Of a stretch of DNA of 64,000 bases, positions 33,992 to 44,436 are shown one piece after another. The position numbers and the translations under genes were made by a program. The first letter of the stretch is position 1; each line of letters begins with the position of its first letter. Source of the stretch: Aquimixticola soesokkakensis (GTDB taxonomy: Bacteria; Pseudomonadota; Alphaproteobacteria; Rhodobacterales; Rhodobacteraceae); contig NZ_FWFS01000008.1 in NCBI RefSeq assembly GCF_900172375.1, positions 1-64,000 of the forward strand. Direction: 5' to 3'. Under the pieces are notes generated by a model that searched no databases, was not told where the DNA came from, and worked only from the letters and a program-made list of their open reading frames with translations.

Positions 33992-34782
33992 CCCTGACCA
34001 ATCCGCTCGACATGTTCGACGTGCGTGGCAAGGTGGCGCTGATCACCGGGGCGTCGGGGGCATTTGGCATGGTGGCCGCGCGGGTGCTTGCGGGCGCGGG
34101 CTGCAGGCTGGTGCTGGTCGCGGGCAATGCAAGCGCCCTGTCCGACATCGCGCAGGAATGCCGCGCCGGAGGGGGCGAGGTCACGCTGGTGAATGCGCGT
34201 CCTGAAACCGAAGAGATCTGCGAGAGCCTGATGCAACAGGCCCTCGCGGCCTATGGCGCGCTCGACATTCTGGTCGTGGCTTCGGGGATGAACAAGGTCG
34301 CCAGGATCGACGAAATGGCGCCAGAAACCTTTGCCGCGGTGATGGACGCCAATGTCACCCAAAGCTGGCTGCTGGCGCGGGCCGCGACCAAACAGATGAA
34401 AGCGCAAGGCACGGGTGGCAAGATCGTTCTGGTGTCTTCGGCGCGCGGGCTGCTGGGCCATCCCAACGGCTATACTGCCTATTGTGCGTCCAAAGCGGCG
34501 ACCGATGGCATCGTCAAGGCGCTGGGCTGTGAATTGGGGCCAACGGGCATCACCGTGAACGCGATCGCGCCCACGGTGTTCCGATCGCCGCTGACCGCGT
34601 GGATGTTCGAGGATACCGATGCGGCCAAAGCCGTGCGTGACGGCTTTCTGGCGCGGGTGCCCAAAGGGCGTCTGGGCGAGCCGGAAGATCTGGCGGGACC
34701 GCTGCTGTTCCTCGCCTCGAAAGCCTCGGATTTCTACACGGGGCACATCCTTTACGCCGATGGCGGCTATACGGCGGGCTAG
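33988..34782 (+). CDS. Short-chain dehydrogenase/reductase
   Basis: A 264-residue classical SDR. Cofactor motif TGASGAFG (20-27), catalytic S150/S151, Y165 and K169 in YTAYCASK, and a FabG-like end (YADGGYTAG). The residues after the second beta strand (VAGNAS) do not settle NAD versus NADP use. Overlaps the cupin gene (ATGA). It oxidises or reduces an intermediate of the island's pathway. Confidence 0.9.
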   Translation: MTLTNPLDMFDVRGKVALITGASGAFGMVAARVLAGAGCRLVLVAGNASALSDIAQECRAGGGEVTLVNARPETEEICESLMQQALAAYGALDILVVASGMNKVARIDEMAPETFAAVMDANVTQSWLLARAATKQMKAQGTGGKIVLVSSARGLLGHPNGYTAYCASKAATDGIVKALGCELGPTGITVNAIAPTVFRSPLTAWMFEDTDAAKAVRDGFLARVPKGRLGEPEDLAGPLLFLASKASDFYTGHILYADGGYTAG

Positions 34783-34785
34783 GGT

Positions 34786-35712
34786 ATGAAAAAGAACCTT
34801 CAGATTGCGGTCGTTGGCGCGGGGCTTATGGGGCATGGCGTCGCGCTGACCATGGCGCGGGCGGGGCATTACGTCACCATCACCGACCCGATGGAAGCCG
34901 CGCGCGCCTCCGTTGCCGCGCGGATCGGTGAAAGCCTCGGGCTGTTGGGGGAGCCTCCTGCGGCGGTGGCCAAGATCCTCAAACGGATCGAGATTTGCGA
35001 GACCGTGCAGGGCGCTGTGGCAGAGGCATTTGCGGTTTTCGAGGCCGCGCCGGAAAAGCTTGACCTCAAGCGCGAGATTTTCGCCCGGATCGAAGCGGCG
35101 GCGCCGCGTGCATGCATTCTGGCGTCCAACACTTCCGTCATGCCGATCACGCAGATCATGGCCGGACTCAAGCACCCCGATCGTGCGCTTGGCACCCATT
35201 GGTGGAACCCTGCGCATCTTATTCCGCTGGTCGAGGTCGTGCGCACCGAATGGACGCAGGACGCTTCGATGGAGGCCATGGTCGCGCTGCTGGCCGATGC
35301 GGGCAAAACGCCCGTGCGGGTCGAAAGGGACGTGCCCGGGTTCATCGGAAACCGCTTGCAACATGCCTTGTGGCGCGAGGCGGTGAGCCTTGTCGAGCGG
35401 GGGATTTGCGATGCGGAGTCGGTCGATACCGTGGTCAAAAGTTGTTTCGGTCGCCGCCTTGCGGTGCTCGGCCCGCTCGAGAATGCCGATCTGGTGGGCA
35501 CGGATTTGACGCTCGACATCCACACTACGGTGCTGGCCGATCTGGAAGCGCGCCAAGGCCCGTCCCCCTATCTCGAAACGCTTGTCGCAGCGGGCAAGCT
35601 GGGCATGAAATCGGGCGAGGGGTTTCGCAGATGGACCCCCGAACAGGCGCAGGCGACCCGCGCGCGCGTGGCAAAACATTTGCAAAAACTCGAGGGCATC
35701 CTTGGCGATTAG
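34786..35712 (+). CDS. 3-hydroxyacyl-CoA-dehydrogenase-like NAD enzyme
   Basis: A 308-residue two-domain dehydrogenase. Rossmann motif GAGLMGHG (11-18), catalytic H138 in THWWNPAHLIPLVEV, then DVPGFIGNRLQ and a helical C-terminal domain ending KSGEGFRRWTPEQ. The family includes 3-hydroxybutyryl-CoA dehydrogenase, L-carnitine dehydrogenase and a vitamin-B6-degrading alcohol dehydrogenase, whose C-terminal part it resembles. With a BKACE gene downstream, oxidation of a beta-hydroxy acid to a beta-keto acid is a reasonable role (inference). Confidence 0.88.
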   Translation: MKKNLQIAVVGAGLMGHGVALTMARAGHYVTITDPMEAARASVAARIGESLGLLGEPPAAVAKILKRIEICETVQGAVAEAFAVFEAAPEKLDLKREIFARIEAAAPRACILASNTSVMPITQIMAGLKHPDRALGTHWWNPAHLIPLVEVVRTEWTQDASMEAMVALLADAGKTPVRVERDVPGFIGNRLQHALWREAVSLVERGICDAESVDTVVKSCFGRRLAVLGPLENADLVGTDLTLDIHTTVLADLEARQGPSPYLETLVAAGKLGMKSGEGFRRWTPEQAQATRARVAKHLQKLEGILGD

Positions 35713-35797
35713 ATTTCCAAGGCTGCGCGCATGAGGCGTGCGCAACGCCTTTTGGCCAAGACGGTACTTTTGCTGAAACTCGATCTGGGAGGACGAG

Positions 35798-37075
35798 ATG
35801 ACGATCAAGACCACCACCACCCGCCGCCGCTTTTTGTCGGGCAGCGCCGCCTTGCTGGCCGCACCCGCGATTTTGCGCAGCACCCGCGCCTATGGCGCGA
35901 CGCCCACGATCCGTGTGGGCCATGTCAGCCCGCGCACCGGCCCGCTGGCCGGCTTCGCCGAAGCCGACGACTATATTTTGCAAGCGGTGAGCGAACGCCT
36001 GTCGGGCGGGATCGAAAACAACGGCAAGATGTGGTCCGTCGAAATCATTTCCAAAGACAGCCAGTCGAACCCCAATCGCGCCGCCGAGGTGGCCTCCGAG
36101 TTGATCCTGTCCGATGAGGTCGACATCATCGTCGCCGCCTCGACGCCCGACACGGTGAATCCCGTGTCCGATCAGGCCGAGGTGAACGAGGTGCCCTGCG
36201 TGACCACGGATTGCCCGTGGCAGCCGTATTTCTTTGGCCGTGGCGGCAACCCCGATAGCGGCTTCGAGAGCACCTACCATTTTTTCTGGGGTCTCGAGGA
36301 TGTCATTGGTGCGTTTCTGGCCATGTGGGATGGTGCAGGCGTGTCCAAATCCGTCGGCGGCTTGTTTCCCAATGACGCTGATGGCAACGCCTGGGGGGAT
36401 GCGGAGCTGGGCCTGCCCAAACCGCTGGCTGCGGCGGGCTATACGCTGACGGATCCGGGGCGGTATCAGCCGATGTCGGACGATTTTTCCAATCAGATCG
36501 CTGCTTTCAAAGAGGCCGGATGTGACATTGTCACCGGCAATATGATTCCGCCGGATTTTGGCACCTTCTGGTCGCAGGCCGCGCAGCAGGGCTTTGCGCC
36601 CAAGATCGTCACCATCGGCAAGGCGCTGCTCTTTCCGTCGGTGATCGAAGGGTTGGGCACGCGCGGGTTTGGCCTGTCGTCGGAAGTCTGGTGGTCGCCC
36701 CATCACCCGTTTTCATCGTCGCTGACGGGGGCCTCATCGGCCGATCTGGCCCATGGTTACACCGCGGCCTCCGGGCGCCCGTGGACCCAGCCGATCGGGT
36801 TTAAACATGCGCTTTTCGAAGTCGTGGCGGATGTCATCGCGCGTGCCGACGATCTGGACGATCCGCAAGCCATCACCAGCGCGATTGCCGGGACCAATCT
36901 GCAAACCATTGTCGGCCCCGTCGATTGGTCAAAAGGGCCGGTCAAGAACGTGACCAAGACGCCGCTGGTCGCAGGGCAATGGCAAAAAGACGGTGATGGC
37001 ATCGACCTGAAAATCGTCGCCAATGCCACCGCACCCGAGATCGCGACCACGGGTGAGTTGCAGCTTTTGGGGTAA
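35798..37075 (+). CDS. ABC transporter substrate-binding protein (branched-chain amino acid/urea type)
   Basis: A 425-residue protein with a twin-arginine type signal (TRRRFLSGSAALLAAPAI) and a type I periplasmic-binding fold: RVGHVSPRTGPLAGFAEADDY near 38-58, then DSQSNPNRAAEVASELI. It belongs to the LivK/AmiC-like group, whose ligands are amino acids, amides or aromatic acids. It heads a complete importer (SBP, two ATPases, two permeases) and is followed by a hairpin. Confidence 0.9.
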   Translation: MTIKTTTTRRRFLSGSAALLAAPAILRSTRAYGATPTIRVGHVSPRTGPLAGFAEADDYILQAVSERLSGGIENNGKMWSVEIISKDSQSNPNRAAEVASELILSDEVDIIVAASTPDTVNPVSDQAEVNEVPCVTTDCPWQPYFFGRGGNPDSGFESTYHFFWGLEDVIGAFLAMWDGAGVSKSVGGLFPNDADGNAWGDAELGLPKPLAAAGYTLTDPGRYQPMSDDFSNQIAAFKEAGCDIVTGNMIPPDFGTFWSQAAQQGFAPKIVTIGKALLFPSVIEGLGTRGFGLSSEVWWSPHHPFSSSLTGASSADLAHGYTAASGRPWTQPIGFKHALFEVVADVIARADDLDDPQAITSAIAGTNLQTIVGPVDWSKGPVKNVTKTPLVAGQWQKDGDGIDLKIVANATAPEIATTGELQLLG

Positions 37076-37083
37076 CCGCAACA

Positions 37084-37108
37084 GGGCCTGCGCCGCTGGG
37101 GCAGGCCC
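37084..37108 (+). terminator. Intercistronic hairpin after the binding-protein gene
   Basis: A perfect 8-bp stem GGGCCTGC / GCAGGCCC with a nine-base loop, no U run. Same position as hairpins after oppA, dctP and aapJ. Confidence 0.65.
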
Positions 37109-37129
37109 GATCTGACGGGGGGACACGAC

Positions 37130-37861
37130 ATGACGACGCCAATTTTGGAACTTTCGGGTCTGGGCAAATCCTTTGGCGCGGTCACCGCGGCGCAGGATCA
37201 AAGCTGGTCTCTGGGCGCCGGGGAGGCGCTGGGGGTGATCGGGCCGAACGGCGCGGGCAAGACCTCGATGTTCAACCTTGTAACGGGCACGCTGGCGCCG
37301 GACGCGGGCAGGATCCGGCTTGAGGGGCAGGACATCACGGGCTGGCCCGCCGCCAAGCGCTGTCGCGCGGGCCTTGCGCGCAGTTTTCAGGTGCCCCAGC
37401 CGTTTTCGGGCATGACGATTTACGAAAACGCCTATGTTGCGGCGACCCAAGGGGCAGGGCTGAGCGGGGCCGAGGCCGAGGAGACCTGCCTTGACGTGCT
37501 CGCGCGGACCGGCCTGCTGAAGAAGGCCAATGTCCTAGCGGGCGGGTTGACCTTGCTGGAGCGCAAGCGGCTGGAACTGTCGCGGGCGATGTGCGCGCGC
37601 CCCAAGGTGTTGTTGCTGGATGAAATCGCGGGCGGGCTGACCGAAAACGAATGCAAGTCGCTGATCGGCACCATTCAGGACCTGCGCGCCACGGGAATTT
37701 CCATCGTCTGGATCGAGCATGTCGTTCACGCGCTTCTGGCCGTGGTGGACCGTCTGATCGTGATCGATTTCGGCCGCAAGATTGCCGAAGGCGAACCGCG
37801 CGCGATCATGGCAAGCAAAGAGGTGCGCGAGATTTATCTGGGGATCGAAGCCGATGCGTGA
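37130..37861 (+). CDS. livG: Branched-chain type ABC transporter ATPase LivG-like
   Basis: A 243-residue ATPase: Walker A GPNGAGKTS; the signature is changed to LAGGLTLLERKRLELSRAM; Walker B is VLLLDEIAGGLTENE. Position and motifs match LivG. It overlaps livF by eight bases. Confidence 0.92.
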   Translation: MTTPILELSGLGKSFGAVTAAQDQSWSLGAGEALGVIGPNGAGKTSMFNLVTGTLAPDAGRIRLEGQDITGWPAAKRCRAGLARSFQVPQPFSGMTIYENAYVAATQGAGLSGAEAEETCLDVLARTGLLKKANVLAGGLTLLERKRLELSRAMCARPKVLLLDEIAGGLTENECKSLIGTIQDLRATGISIVWIEHVVHALLAVVDRLIVIDFGRKIAEGEPRAIMASKEVREIYLGIEADA

Positions 37862-38594
37862 TTTCCCCCTTAAAACAGGCTCTAACGCGGGGCAAAACAC
37901 CCTTCTCGACATCCGCAATCTGGACGCGCATTACGGCGATTTCCAAGCGCTCTATGGTCTGTCGTTGCGCGTGCAGGCGGGCGAGGTGGTGTCGGTCATC
38001 GGCGCGAATGGTGCGGGCAAGACCACGCTGATGCGCTCGGTCAGCGGGCTGATGCGCAACCAGGCCGAACAGGTGGTCTGGAAGGGGCGCGAGATTGGCG
38101 CGCTGCGCGCGGATCAGATCGCGGCGCTGGGCATCGCGCTGGTGCCCGAGGGCCGGTTGCTGTTTGCGTCCCTGTCGGTCGAGGAAAACCTGATCATCGG
38201 AGGGCAGATGAAGCGCAAGGGGCCGTGGACCCTGCAACGGCTCTACAGGTTGTTTCCGATCCTGCAAGAGCGGCGCAACGTGCCTGCCACAGCTTTGTCG
38301 GGCGGTCAGCAACAGATGGTCGCGATCGGCCGCGCGCTGATGTCCAACCCCGAGTTGCTGCTGATGGACGAGATCAGCCTTGGTCTTGCGCCGGTCATCA
38401 TCAAATCGATCTACGAGGCGCTGCCGTCGATCACCGGCGAAGGTCTTGCCGCTGTGATCGTCGAGCAGGACATCGCCAAGGCGCTGGCAGTCTCCTCGCG
38501 TGTCTATTGTTTGCAAGAGGGGCGCGTGTCGCTGGAAGGAGCCTCAAGCGAGGTGCCCCGCGACGCGATCAGCCGCGCCTATTTCGGAGTGTAG
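37854..38594 (+). CDS. livF: Branched-chain type ABC transporter ATPase LivF-like
   Basis: A 246-residue ATPase with Walker A GANGAGKTT, the LivF-type VPEGRLLFASLSVEENL, signature LSGGQQQMVAIGRAL, and Walker B LLLMDEISLGLAP. The start at 37854 overlaps the end of livG. Confidence 0.93.
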   Translation: MRDFPLKTGSNAGQNTLLDIRNLDAHYGDFQALYGLSLRVQAGEVVSVIGANGAGKTTLMRSVSGLMRNQAEQVVWKGREIGALRADQIAALGIALVPEGRLLFASLSVEENLIIGGQMKRKGPWTLQRLYRLFPILQERRNVPATALSGGQQQMVAIGRALMSNPELLLMDEISLGLAPVIIKSIYEALPSITGEGLAAVIVEQDIAKALAVSSRVYCLQEGRVSLEGASSEVPRDAISRAYFGV

Positions 38595-38596
38595 AG

Positions 38597-39457
38597 ATGG
38601 ATTGGATCAATACCACGCTTCAGGGCACGCTGCTGGGCGGCCTGTATGCGCTTTTTGCCGCCGGATTGTCGCTGATTTTCGGCGTTATGCGACTGGTCAA
38701 CATCGCCCATGGCGACCTTATCGTGCTTGCGGCCTATCTGGCGCTGACAACCACGGTGATGCTGGGTGCCTCCCCGGTGATGGCGTTGCTGATTGTCGTG
38801 CCGCTGATGGCGGGCCTTGGGTATCTGCTGCAACGTCTGGTGCTGAACCGCACGATGGGCGAGGACATCCTGCCGCCGTTGCTGGTCACCTTCGGCCTGT
38901 CGGTGATCCTCCAGAACCTTCTGCTCACGGGGTATTCTGCCGATCCGCAAAAGCTGCAAGCGGGGGCGTTGGAAACCGCGTCGCTGCCTGTGGGCGGGCT
39001 AAGTGTCGGCGTGCTGCCGCTGATCGTCTTCGTCGTCGCTGTGCTCACCATCGCTGCCCTGCAGTGGATGTTTTATCGCACCGCTTTGGGCCGTGCCTTT
39101 CGCGCCACGTCGGACCGTCAGGACATCGCGCAGCTCATGGGGCTGCACCGCGCCCATATTTTCGGCCTGGCCATGGCGCTATCGCTGGCGGTCACCGCTT
39201 TGGCGGGGGTGTTTTTGGGCATTCGCACGTCCTTCGATCCGGCTGCCGGCGGCGCGCGTCTGATCTTTGGCTTTGAAGCGGTGATCATCGGCGGGCTTGG
39301 AAACCTGTGGGGCACGCTGGCGGGGGGCGTCATTTTGGGGGTCGCACAGACGCTCGGGGCCAAAATCAACCCCGGATTTCAGGTCCTCGCCGGGCACATC
39401 GTGTTTCTGGTGATCCTTGCGGTGCGCCCGCGCGGTTTGTTCCCGAGGATGGATTGA
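38597..39457 (+). CDS. livH: Branched-chain type ABC transporter permease LivH-like
   Basis: A 286-residue permease of about eight spans. Family markers are LLGGLYALFAAGLSLIFGVM at the start, NIAHGDLIVLAAY, RAFRATSDRQDIAQLMG and FGFEAVIIGGLGNLWG. The start is two bases after the livF stop. Confidence 0.93.
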   Translation: MDWINTTLQGTLLGGLYALFAAGLSLIFGVMRLVNIAHGDLIVLAAYLALTTTVMLGASPVMALLIVVPLMAGLGYLLQRLVLNRTMGEDILPPLLVTFGLSVILQNLLLTGYSADPQKLQAGALETASLPVGGLSVGVLPLIVFVVAVLTIAALQWMFYRTALGRAFRATSDRQDIAQLMGLHRAHIFGLAMALSLAVTALAGVFLGIRTSFDPAAGGARLIFGFEAVIIGGLGNLWGTLAGGVILGVAQTLGAKINPGFQVLAGHIVFLVILAVRPRGLFPRMD

Positions 39458-39470
39458 GATGGAGACGAAA

Positions 39471-40484
39471 ATGACCAAATCCCTCTCTGTTGCGCGCGCG
39501 ACGCGGATGTCGGGCATCGCCATGGGGCTGCTTGCGGTGATCGTGATCGTCATGGCACTGGCCCCCTATTGGGCGGGGCGCGCCGAACTGCGTCTCTTTG
39601 GCGAGATTTTCCTCTACATGGCGCTTGCGTCCTTGTGGAACCTGCTCGCGGGCTATGCGGGCCTCGTGTCGGTCGGCCAACAGGCCTATGTCGGGTTTGG
39701 CGGCTACATGTTCTTTGCGCTGGCCATCCTGTGGGGCGTGCATCCTTTGGCGGCAATTCCGCTGGCGGGCCTCTTGGGCGCGCTGATCGCAGCGCCCGTG
39801 GCGGTGCTGATCTTTCGCCTGCGCGGGGCCTATTTCGCCATTGGCACCTGGGTGATGGCCGAGGTCTTCCGGTTGAGTTTCGCGCAATTCAGCGCCCTTG
39901 GCGGCGGGTCGGGCACGTCCTTGCCGGTGGACATCGTGAAATCGCTGGCCGACGGGCGCGCGGCCCGTGAAGCGGCGGCCTATTGGCTGGCGCTGGGCGT
40001 GGTGGTGGCGGTCGTGGGGCTGGTCTATGCCTATCTGCGCTCCAGCCGCGGCGTGGCGTTGACGGCGATCCGCGACAACGAACTGGCCGCCAAGTCGCTG
40101 GGCATCGACATCTGGCGCGCGAAATTTACCGTTTATGTGGTGACGGGCGGGCTGACCGCGCTCGTGGGGGCGCTGATTTTCCTGCAAAAGCTGCGGATTT
40201 CCCCCGATGCGGCGTTTTCGGTGAATGACTGGACCGCCTTTGTCATCTTTATCGTGGTGATCGGCGGCATCGGCACGCTGGAAGGGCCGATCCTTGGCAC
40301 GCTGGTCTATTTTGCCCTGCGCGAAACGCTGGCCGATCTGGGCAGTGCCTATCTGATCGCGCTTGGCGTCCTCGCTATTCTCATCATGCTCAAAGCCCCC
40401 AAAGGGCTCTGGGGGCTGGTGCGTGCGCGCAGCGGTGCCGAGCTTTTTCCCCTCTCGCGCCGCGTGCGCGGTCTTGACGACTGA
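39471..40484 (+). CDS. livM: Branched-chain type ABC transporter permease LivM-like
   Basis: A 337-residue permease with the LivM pattern: LASLWNLLAGYAGLVSVGQQAYVG (read in parts) near 45-65, RLRGAYFAIGTWVMAE, AIRDNELAAKSLGID and VVIGGIGTLEGPILG. Start 39471 has GGAG at good spacing; an in-frame ATG at 39459 is the alternative. Confidence 0.92.
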   Translation: MTKSLSVARATRMSGIAMGLLAVIVIVMALAPYWAGRAELRLFGEIFLYMALASLWNLLAGYAGLVSVGQQAYVGFGGYMFFALAILWGVHPLAAIPLAGLLGALIAAPVAVLIFRLRGAYFAIGTWVMAEVFRLSFAQFSALGGGSGTSLPVDIVKSLADGRAAREAAAYWLALGVVVAVVGLVYAYLRSSRGVALTAIRDNELAAKSLGIDIWRAKFTVYVVTGGLTALVGALIFLQKLRISPDAAFSVNDWTAFVIFIVVIGGIGTLEGPILGTLVYFALRETLADLGSAYLIALGVLAILIMLKAPKGLWGLVRARSGAELFPLSRRVRGLDD

Positions 40485-40494
40485 AAGGTTTCCC

Positions 40495-41430
40495 ATGGCT
40501 CGTAACTCCAAAAAGACGATCATCACCTGCGCCATCACCGGCGCGATCCACACGCCCACCATGTCGGATGCGCTGCCCTATACGGCCGAGGATATTGCCG
40601 GGCAGGCGATTGATGCGGCACAAGCGGGGGCCTCGATCCTGCATCTGCATGCGCGCCGCCCCAGCGACGGCGGTGTGTCGATCGACCCCGACACGTTTCG
40701 CGCCTTTCTGCCGCGGGTCAAACAGGCCACGGATGCGGTGATCAACATTTCCACGGGCGGGTCGCTCAACAACACGATCGAAGAACGCATCGCGCCTGCG
40801 CTCGCTTTCAGCCCCGAAATGTGTTCGATGAACATGGGGTCGATGAACTTTTCCTTTCACCCGCTGGCAGGGCGTTACACGGACTGGAAGCACGATTGGG
40901 AAAAGGACTATGTCGAAAACTCCGACACCTATATTTTCCGCAACACCTTTGCGGATATCAAAAACGCCGCCACCCAACTGGCGCCCCACGACATCAAGTT
41001 CGAACATGAGTGCTATGATGTCGGCCACCTCTATAACCTGAAGTTCTGCATGGATATCGGGCTGTTCAAAGCGCCGATCTTTATCCAGTTCATCTTTGGC
41101 ATCCTGGGCGGGATCGGACCCGAGGTGGACAACCTGGTCTTTATGAAACGCACGGCGGACCGGCTGTTCGGGGAGGATTATCGCTGGTCGGTGCTCGGAG
41201 CGGGGGGAAGCCAGATGCAACTCGCGACCACCGCCAGCCAGATGGGCGGCAACGTGCGCGTGGGCCTTGAGGATAGCCTGTTCATTTCGCGCGGTGAACT
41301 TGCCCAAAGCAATGCCCAGCAGGTGCAAAAAATCCGCCGCATCGTCGAGGATCTGGGCTGCGCGGTCGCAAGTCCTGACGAGGCGCGCGAGATGCTGGGG
41401 CTCAAGGGCGGGGATCGGGTCAGCTTTTAG
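40495..41430 (+). CDS. BKACE (beta-keto acid cleavage enzyme, DUF849)
   Basis: A 311-residue TIM-barrel zinc enzyme. Metal pair H50 and H52 in ILHLHARRPSDGG, then NISTGGS and MGSMNFS. BKACE enzymes condense a beta-keto acid with acetyl-CoA and split it into acetoacetate and a CoA thioester; the founding member cleaves 3-keto-5-aminohexanoate and others act on dehydrocarnitine. Placed last in the island, it is a plausible terminal carbon-carbon cleavage step after the hydroxyacyl dehydrogenase. Substrate not assignable. Confidence 0.88.
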   Translation: MARNSKKTIITCAITGAIHTPTMSDALPYTAEDIAGQAIDAAQAGASILHLHARRPSDGGVSIDPDTFRAFLPRVKQATDAVINISTGGSLNNTIEERIAPALAFSPEMCSMNMGSMNFSFHPLAGRYTDWKHDWEKDYVENSDTYIFRNTFADIKNAATQLAPHDIKFEHECYDVGHLYNLKFCMDIGLFKAPIFIQFIFGILGGIGPEVDNLVFMKRTADRLFGEDYRWSVLGAGGSQMQLATTASQMGGNVRVGLEDSLFISRGELAQSNAQQVQKIRRIVEDLGCAVASPDEAREMLGLKGGDRVSF

Positions 41431-41455
41431 GGGCAAAAGGCGGGATCTTGCGGGC

Positions 41456-41484
41456 TTGATCCGTGGGGGCATCCCGTCTATACG
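41456..41484 (+). promoter_or_regulatory. Sigma-70-like promoter for rplO-secY-adk
   Basis: TTGATC, 17-bp spacer, TATACG, about 100 bp before rplO and just after the BKACE gene. This would give the three genes their own promoter. Confidence 0.5.
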
Positions 41485-41579
41485 CGGCCGGTGGTCCGAT
41501 TGGGCCATCAGAATCAATCATCATACGCCGTGTTTGCCCACTCCGTCGCTGGAGGGCAGTTCCGGCAAGGAGAAGCGAC

Positions 41580-42056
41580 ATGAAACTGAACGAACTTCGC
41601 GACAATCCGGGCGCAACCAAAAAACGCATGCGCGTTGGCCGTGGCCCGGGTTCGGGCAAAGGTAAAATGGGTGGCCGTGGTATCAAAGGTCAAAGCTCGC
41701 GGTCGGGTGTGGCGATCAACGCCTACGAAGGCGGCCAGATGCCCCTCTACCAACGTCTGCCCAAGCGTGGCTTCAACAAGCCCAACCAGAAGCATTTTGC
41801 AGTCGTGAACCTCGGCATGATCGAGAAATTCATCGAAGCTGGCAAAATCGACGCCAAAGCAGAGATCAACGAAGACGTTCTGATTTCGTCCGGCCTCGTG
41901 CGCCGCAAGCTTGACGGCATCCGCGTTCTCGCCAAAGGCGAAGCCAAATCCGCTCTCAACATCGTCGTGACCGGTGCCTCCAAGCCCGCGATCGAAGCTG
42001 TCGAGAAGGCCGGTGGCTCGCTCAAGGTGGCCGAGGCGCTGAAACCCGCCGAATAA
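41580..42056 (+). CDS. rplO: 50S ribosomal protein L15
   Basis: A 158-residue protein, starting [16 protein letters not shown] with the Gly/Lys-rich [19 protein letters not shown], as in all bacterial L15. It belongs to the spc operon, but rpmD and rpsE, which usually precede it, are absent; the gene upstream is a catabolic enzyme. The start has GGCAAGGAGAAG upstream. Confidence 0.98.
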   Translation: MKLNELRDNPGATKKRMRVGRGPGSGKGKMGGRGIKGQSSRSGVAINAYEGGQMPLYQRLPKRGFNKPNQKHFAVVNLGMIEKFIEAGKIDAKAEINEDVLISSGLVRRKLDGIRVLAKGEAKSALNIVVTGASKPAIEAVEKAGGSLKVAEALKPAE

Positions 42057-42067
42057 GAGCTTGTGAG

Positions 42068-42137
42068 AGGGGCGCGCGCCCCTTAGACAACTCATGTTTT
42101 CCAGCGCCGCCGACCGGAGAACCGGTTCGGCGGCGCT
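42068..42137 (+). other. Two GC-rich hairpins between rplO and secY
   Basis: A self-complementary AGGGGCGC/GCGCCCCT (42068-42083) and an 11-bp stem AGCGCCGCCGA / TCGGCGGCGCT with an inner CCGG-AGAA-CCGG (42103-42137). No U run; likely an attenuator or processing site. Confidence 0.6.
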
Positions 42138-42159
42138 CACGCATTAAGAGAGACCGTTC

Positions 42160-43514
<1,355 letters not shown>

Positions 43515-43518
<4 letters not shown>

Positions 43519-44159
43519 ATATTATACTGCTTGGACCGCCGGGAGCGGGCAAAGGGACACAAGCACGCCGGCTCGTGGAGGAGCGTGGCATGGTGCAACT
43601 GTCCACGGGCGATATGCTGCGTGACGCACGGACCTCGGGCACCGAAATGGGCACGAAAGTCGCGGCGATCATGGATGCGGGGCAACTTGTCACCGATGAG
43701 ATCGTGATCGGGCTGATCGAAGAGAAAATCCGCAGCGGCAACCCCGCAGGTTTTATCTTTGACGGGTTCCCGCGCACGCTGAAACAGGCGGATGCCTTGG
43801 CCGAATTGCTGTCGCGCAACGGTGCGCAGCTTGAGGCGGTGATCGAGATGCAGGTGGATGACACCGCCCTCGTGAAGCGTATCACGGGCCGCTTTACCTG
43901 CGGAAACTGTGGCGAAGTCTACCACGACGAGACCAAGCCGACCAAAGTGGCCGGAAAATGCGACGAATGCGGGTCGAGCGACCTCAAGCGCCGCGCAGAC
44001 GACAATGAGGACAGCCTCAAGACCCGTCTGATGGAATATTACAAAAAGACCTCGCCGCTGATTGGCTACTACTACGCCAAAGGCGATTTGCGGCCGGTGG
44101 ATGGTCTGGCGTCGCCAGATAACGTTGCCGACCAGATCGTGAAAGCGCTCGCGCTTTAA
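43515..44159 (+). CDS. adk: Adenylate kinase (zinc LID type)
   Basis: A 214-residue enzyme, ATP + AMP = 2 ADP. P-loop GPPGAGKGT (7-15), FDGFPRT near 82, and a four-cysteine zinc LID (C129, C132, C149, C152), a form more often described in Gram-positive bacteria but also found in alphaproteobacteria. Overlaps secY by four bases. Confidence 0.98.
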
Positions 44160-44193
44160 CAGGTCAGGGCGCGGATTGTGGCCGTGTGACAAC

Positions 44194-44229
44194 ATGACCC
44201 ACGGGCAGTTTCGGCTGTGCGTGGGTCAT
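44194..44229 (+). terminator. Hairpin after adk
   Basis: A perfect 10-bp stem ATGACCCACG / CGTGGGTCAT enclosing an inner CAG/CTG, 35 bp after adk. No strong U run; probably ends or attenuates the secY-adk transcript before a new promoter. Confidence 0.6.
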
Positions 44230-44244
44230 TGCTTTCACGACATC

Positions 44245-44273
44245 TTGACGGAGTTGCGAATCTCCCGTATGGC
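44245..44273 (+). promoter_or_regulatory. Sigma-70-like promoter for rpsM-rpsK-rpoA-rplQ
   Basis: TTGACG, 17-bp spacer, TATGGC. It would leave a ~155-base leader before rpsM, which contains a stem GGCCCG/CGGGCC (44348-44381) that might take part in ribosomal-protein feedback. Confidence 0.5.
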
Positions 44274-44436
44274 AACCCATCCCGGAAGGGGTAAAGGAGT
44301 CGCAAACGGGTCGCCCCCGTGACGCACCCACATTCGAATTCAGCTACGGCCCGTCGGACGTCCATGCGGACTCCTCGGGCCTGCGTTGTGAAAAAAGGTT
44401 CCGGAACTACGGAATCGCAACGAAAGGACTAAACAC

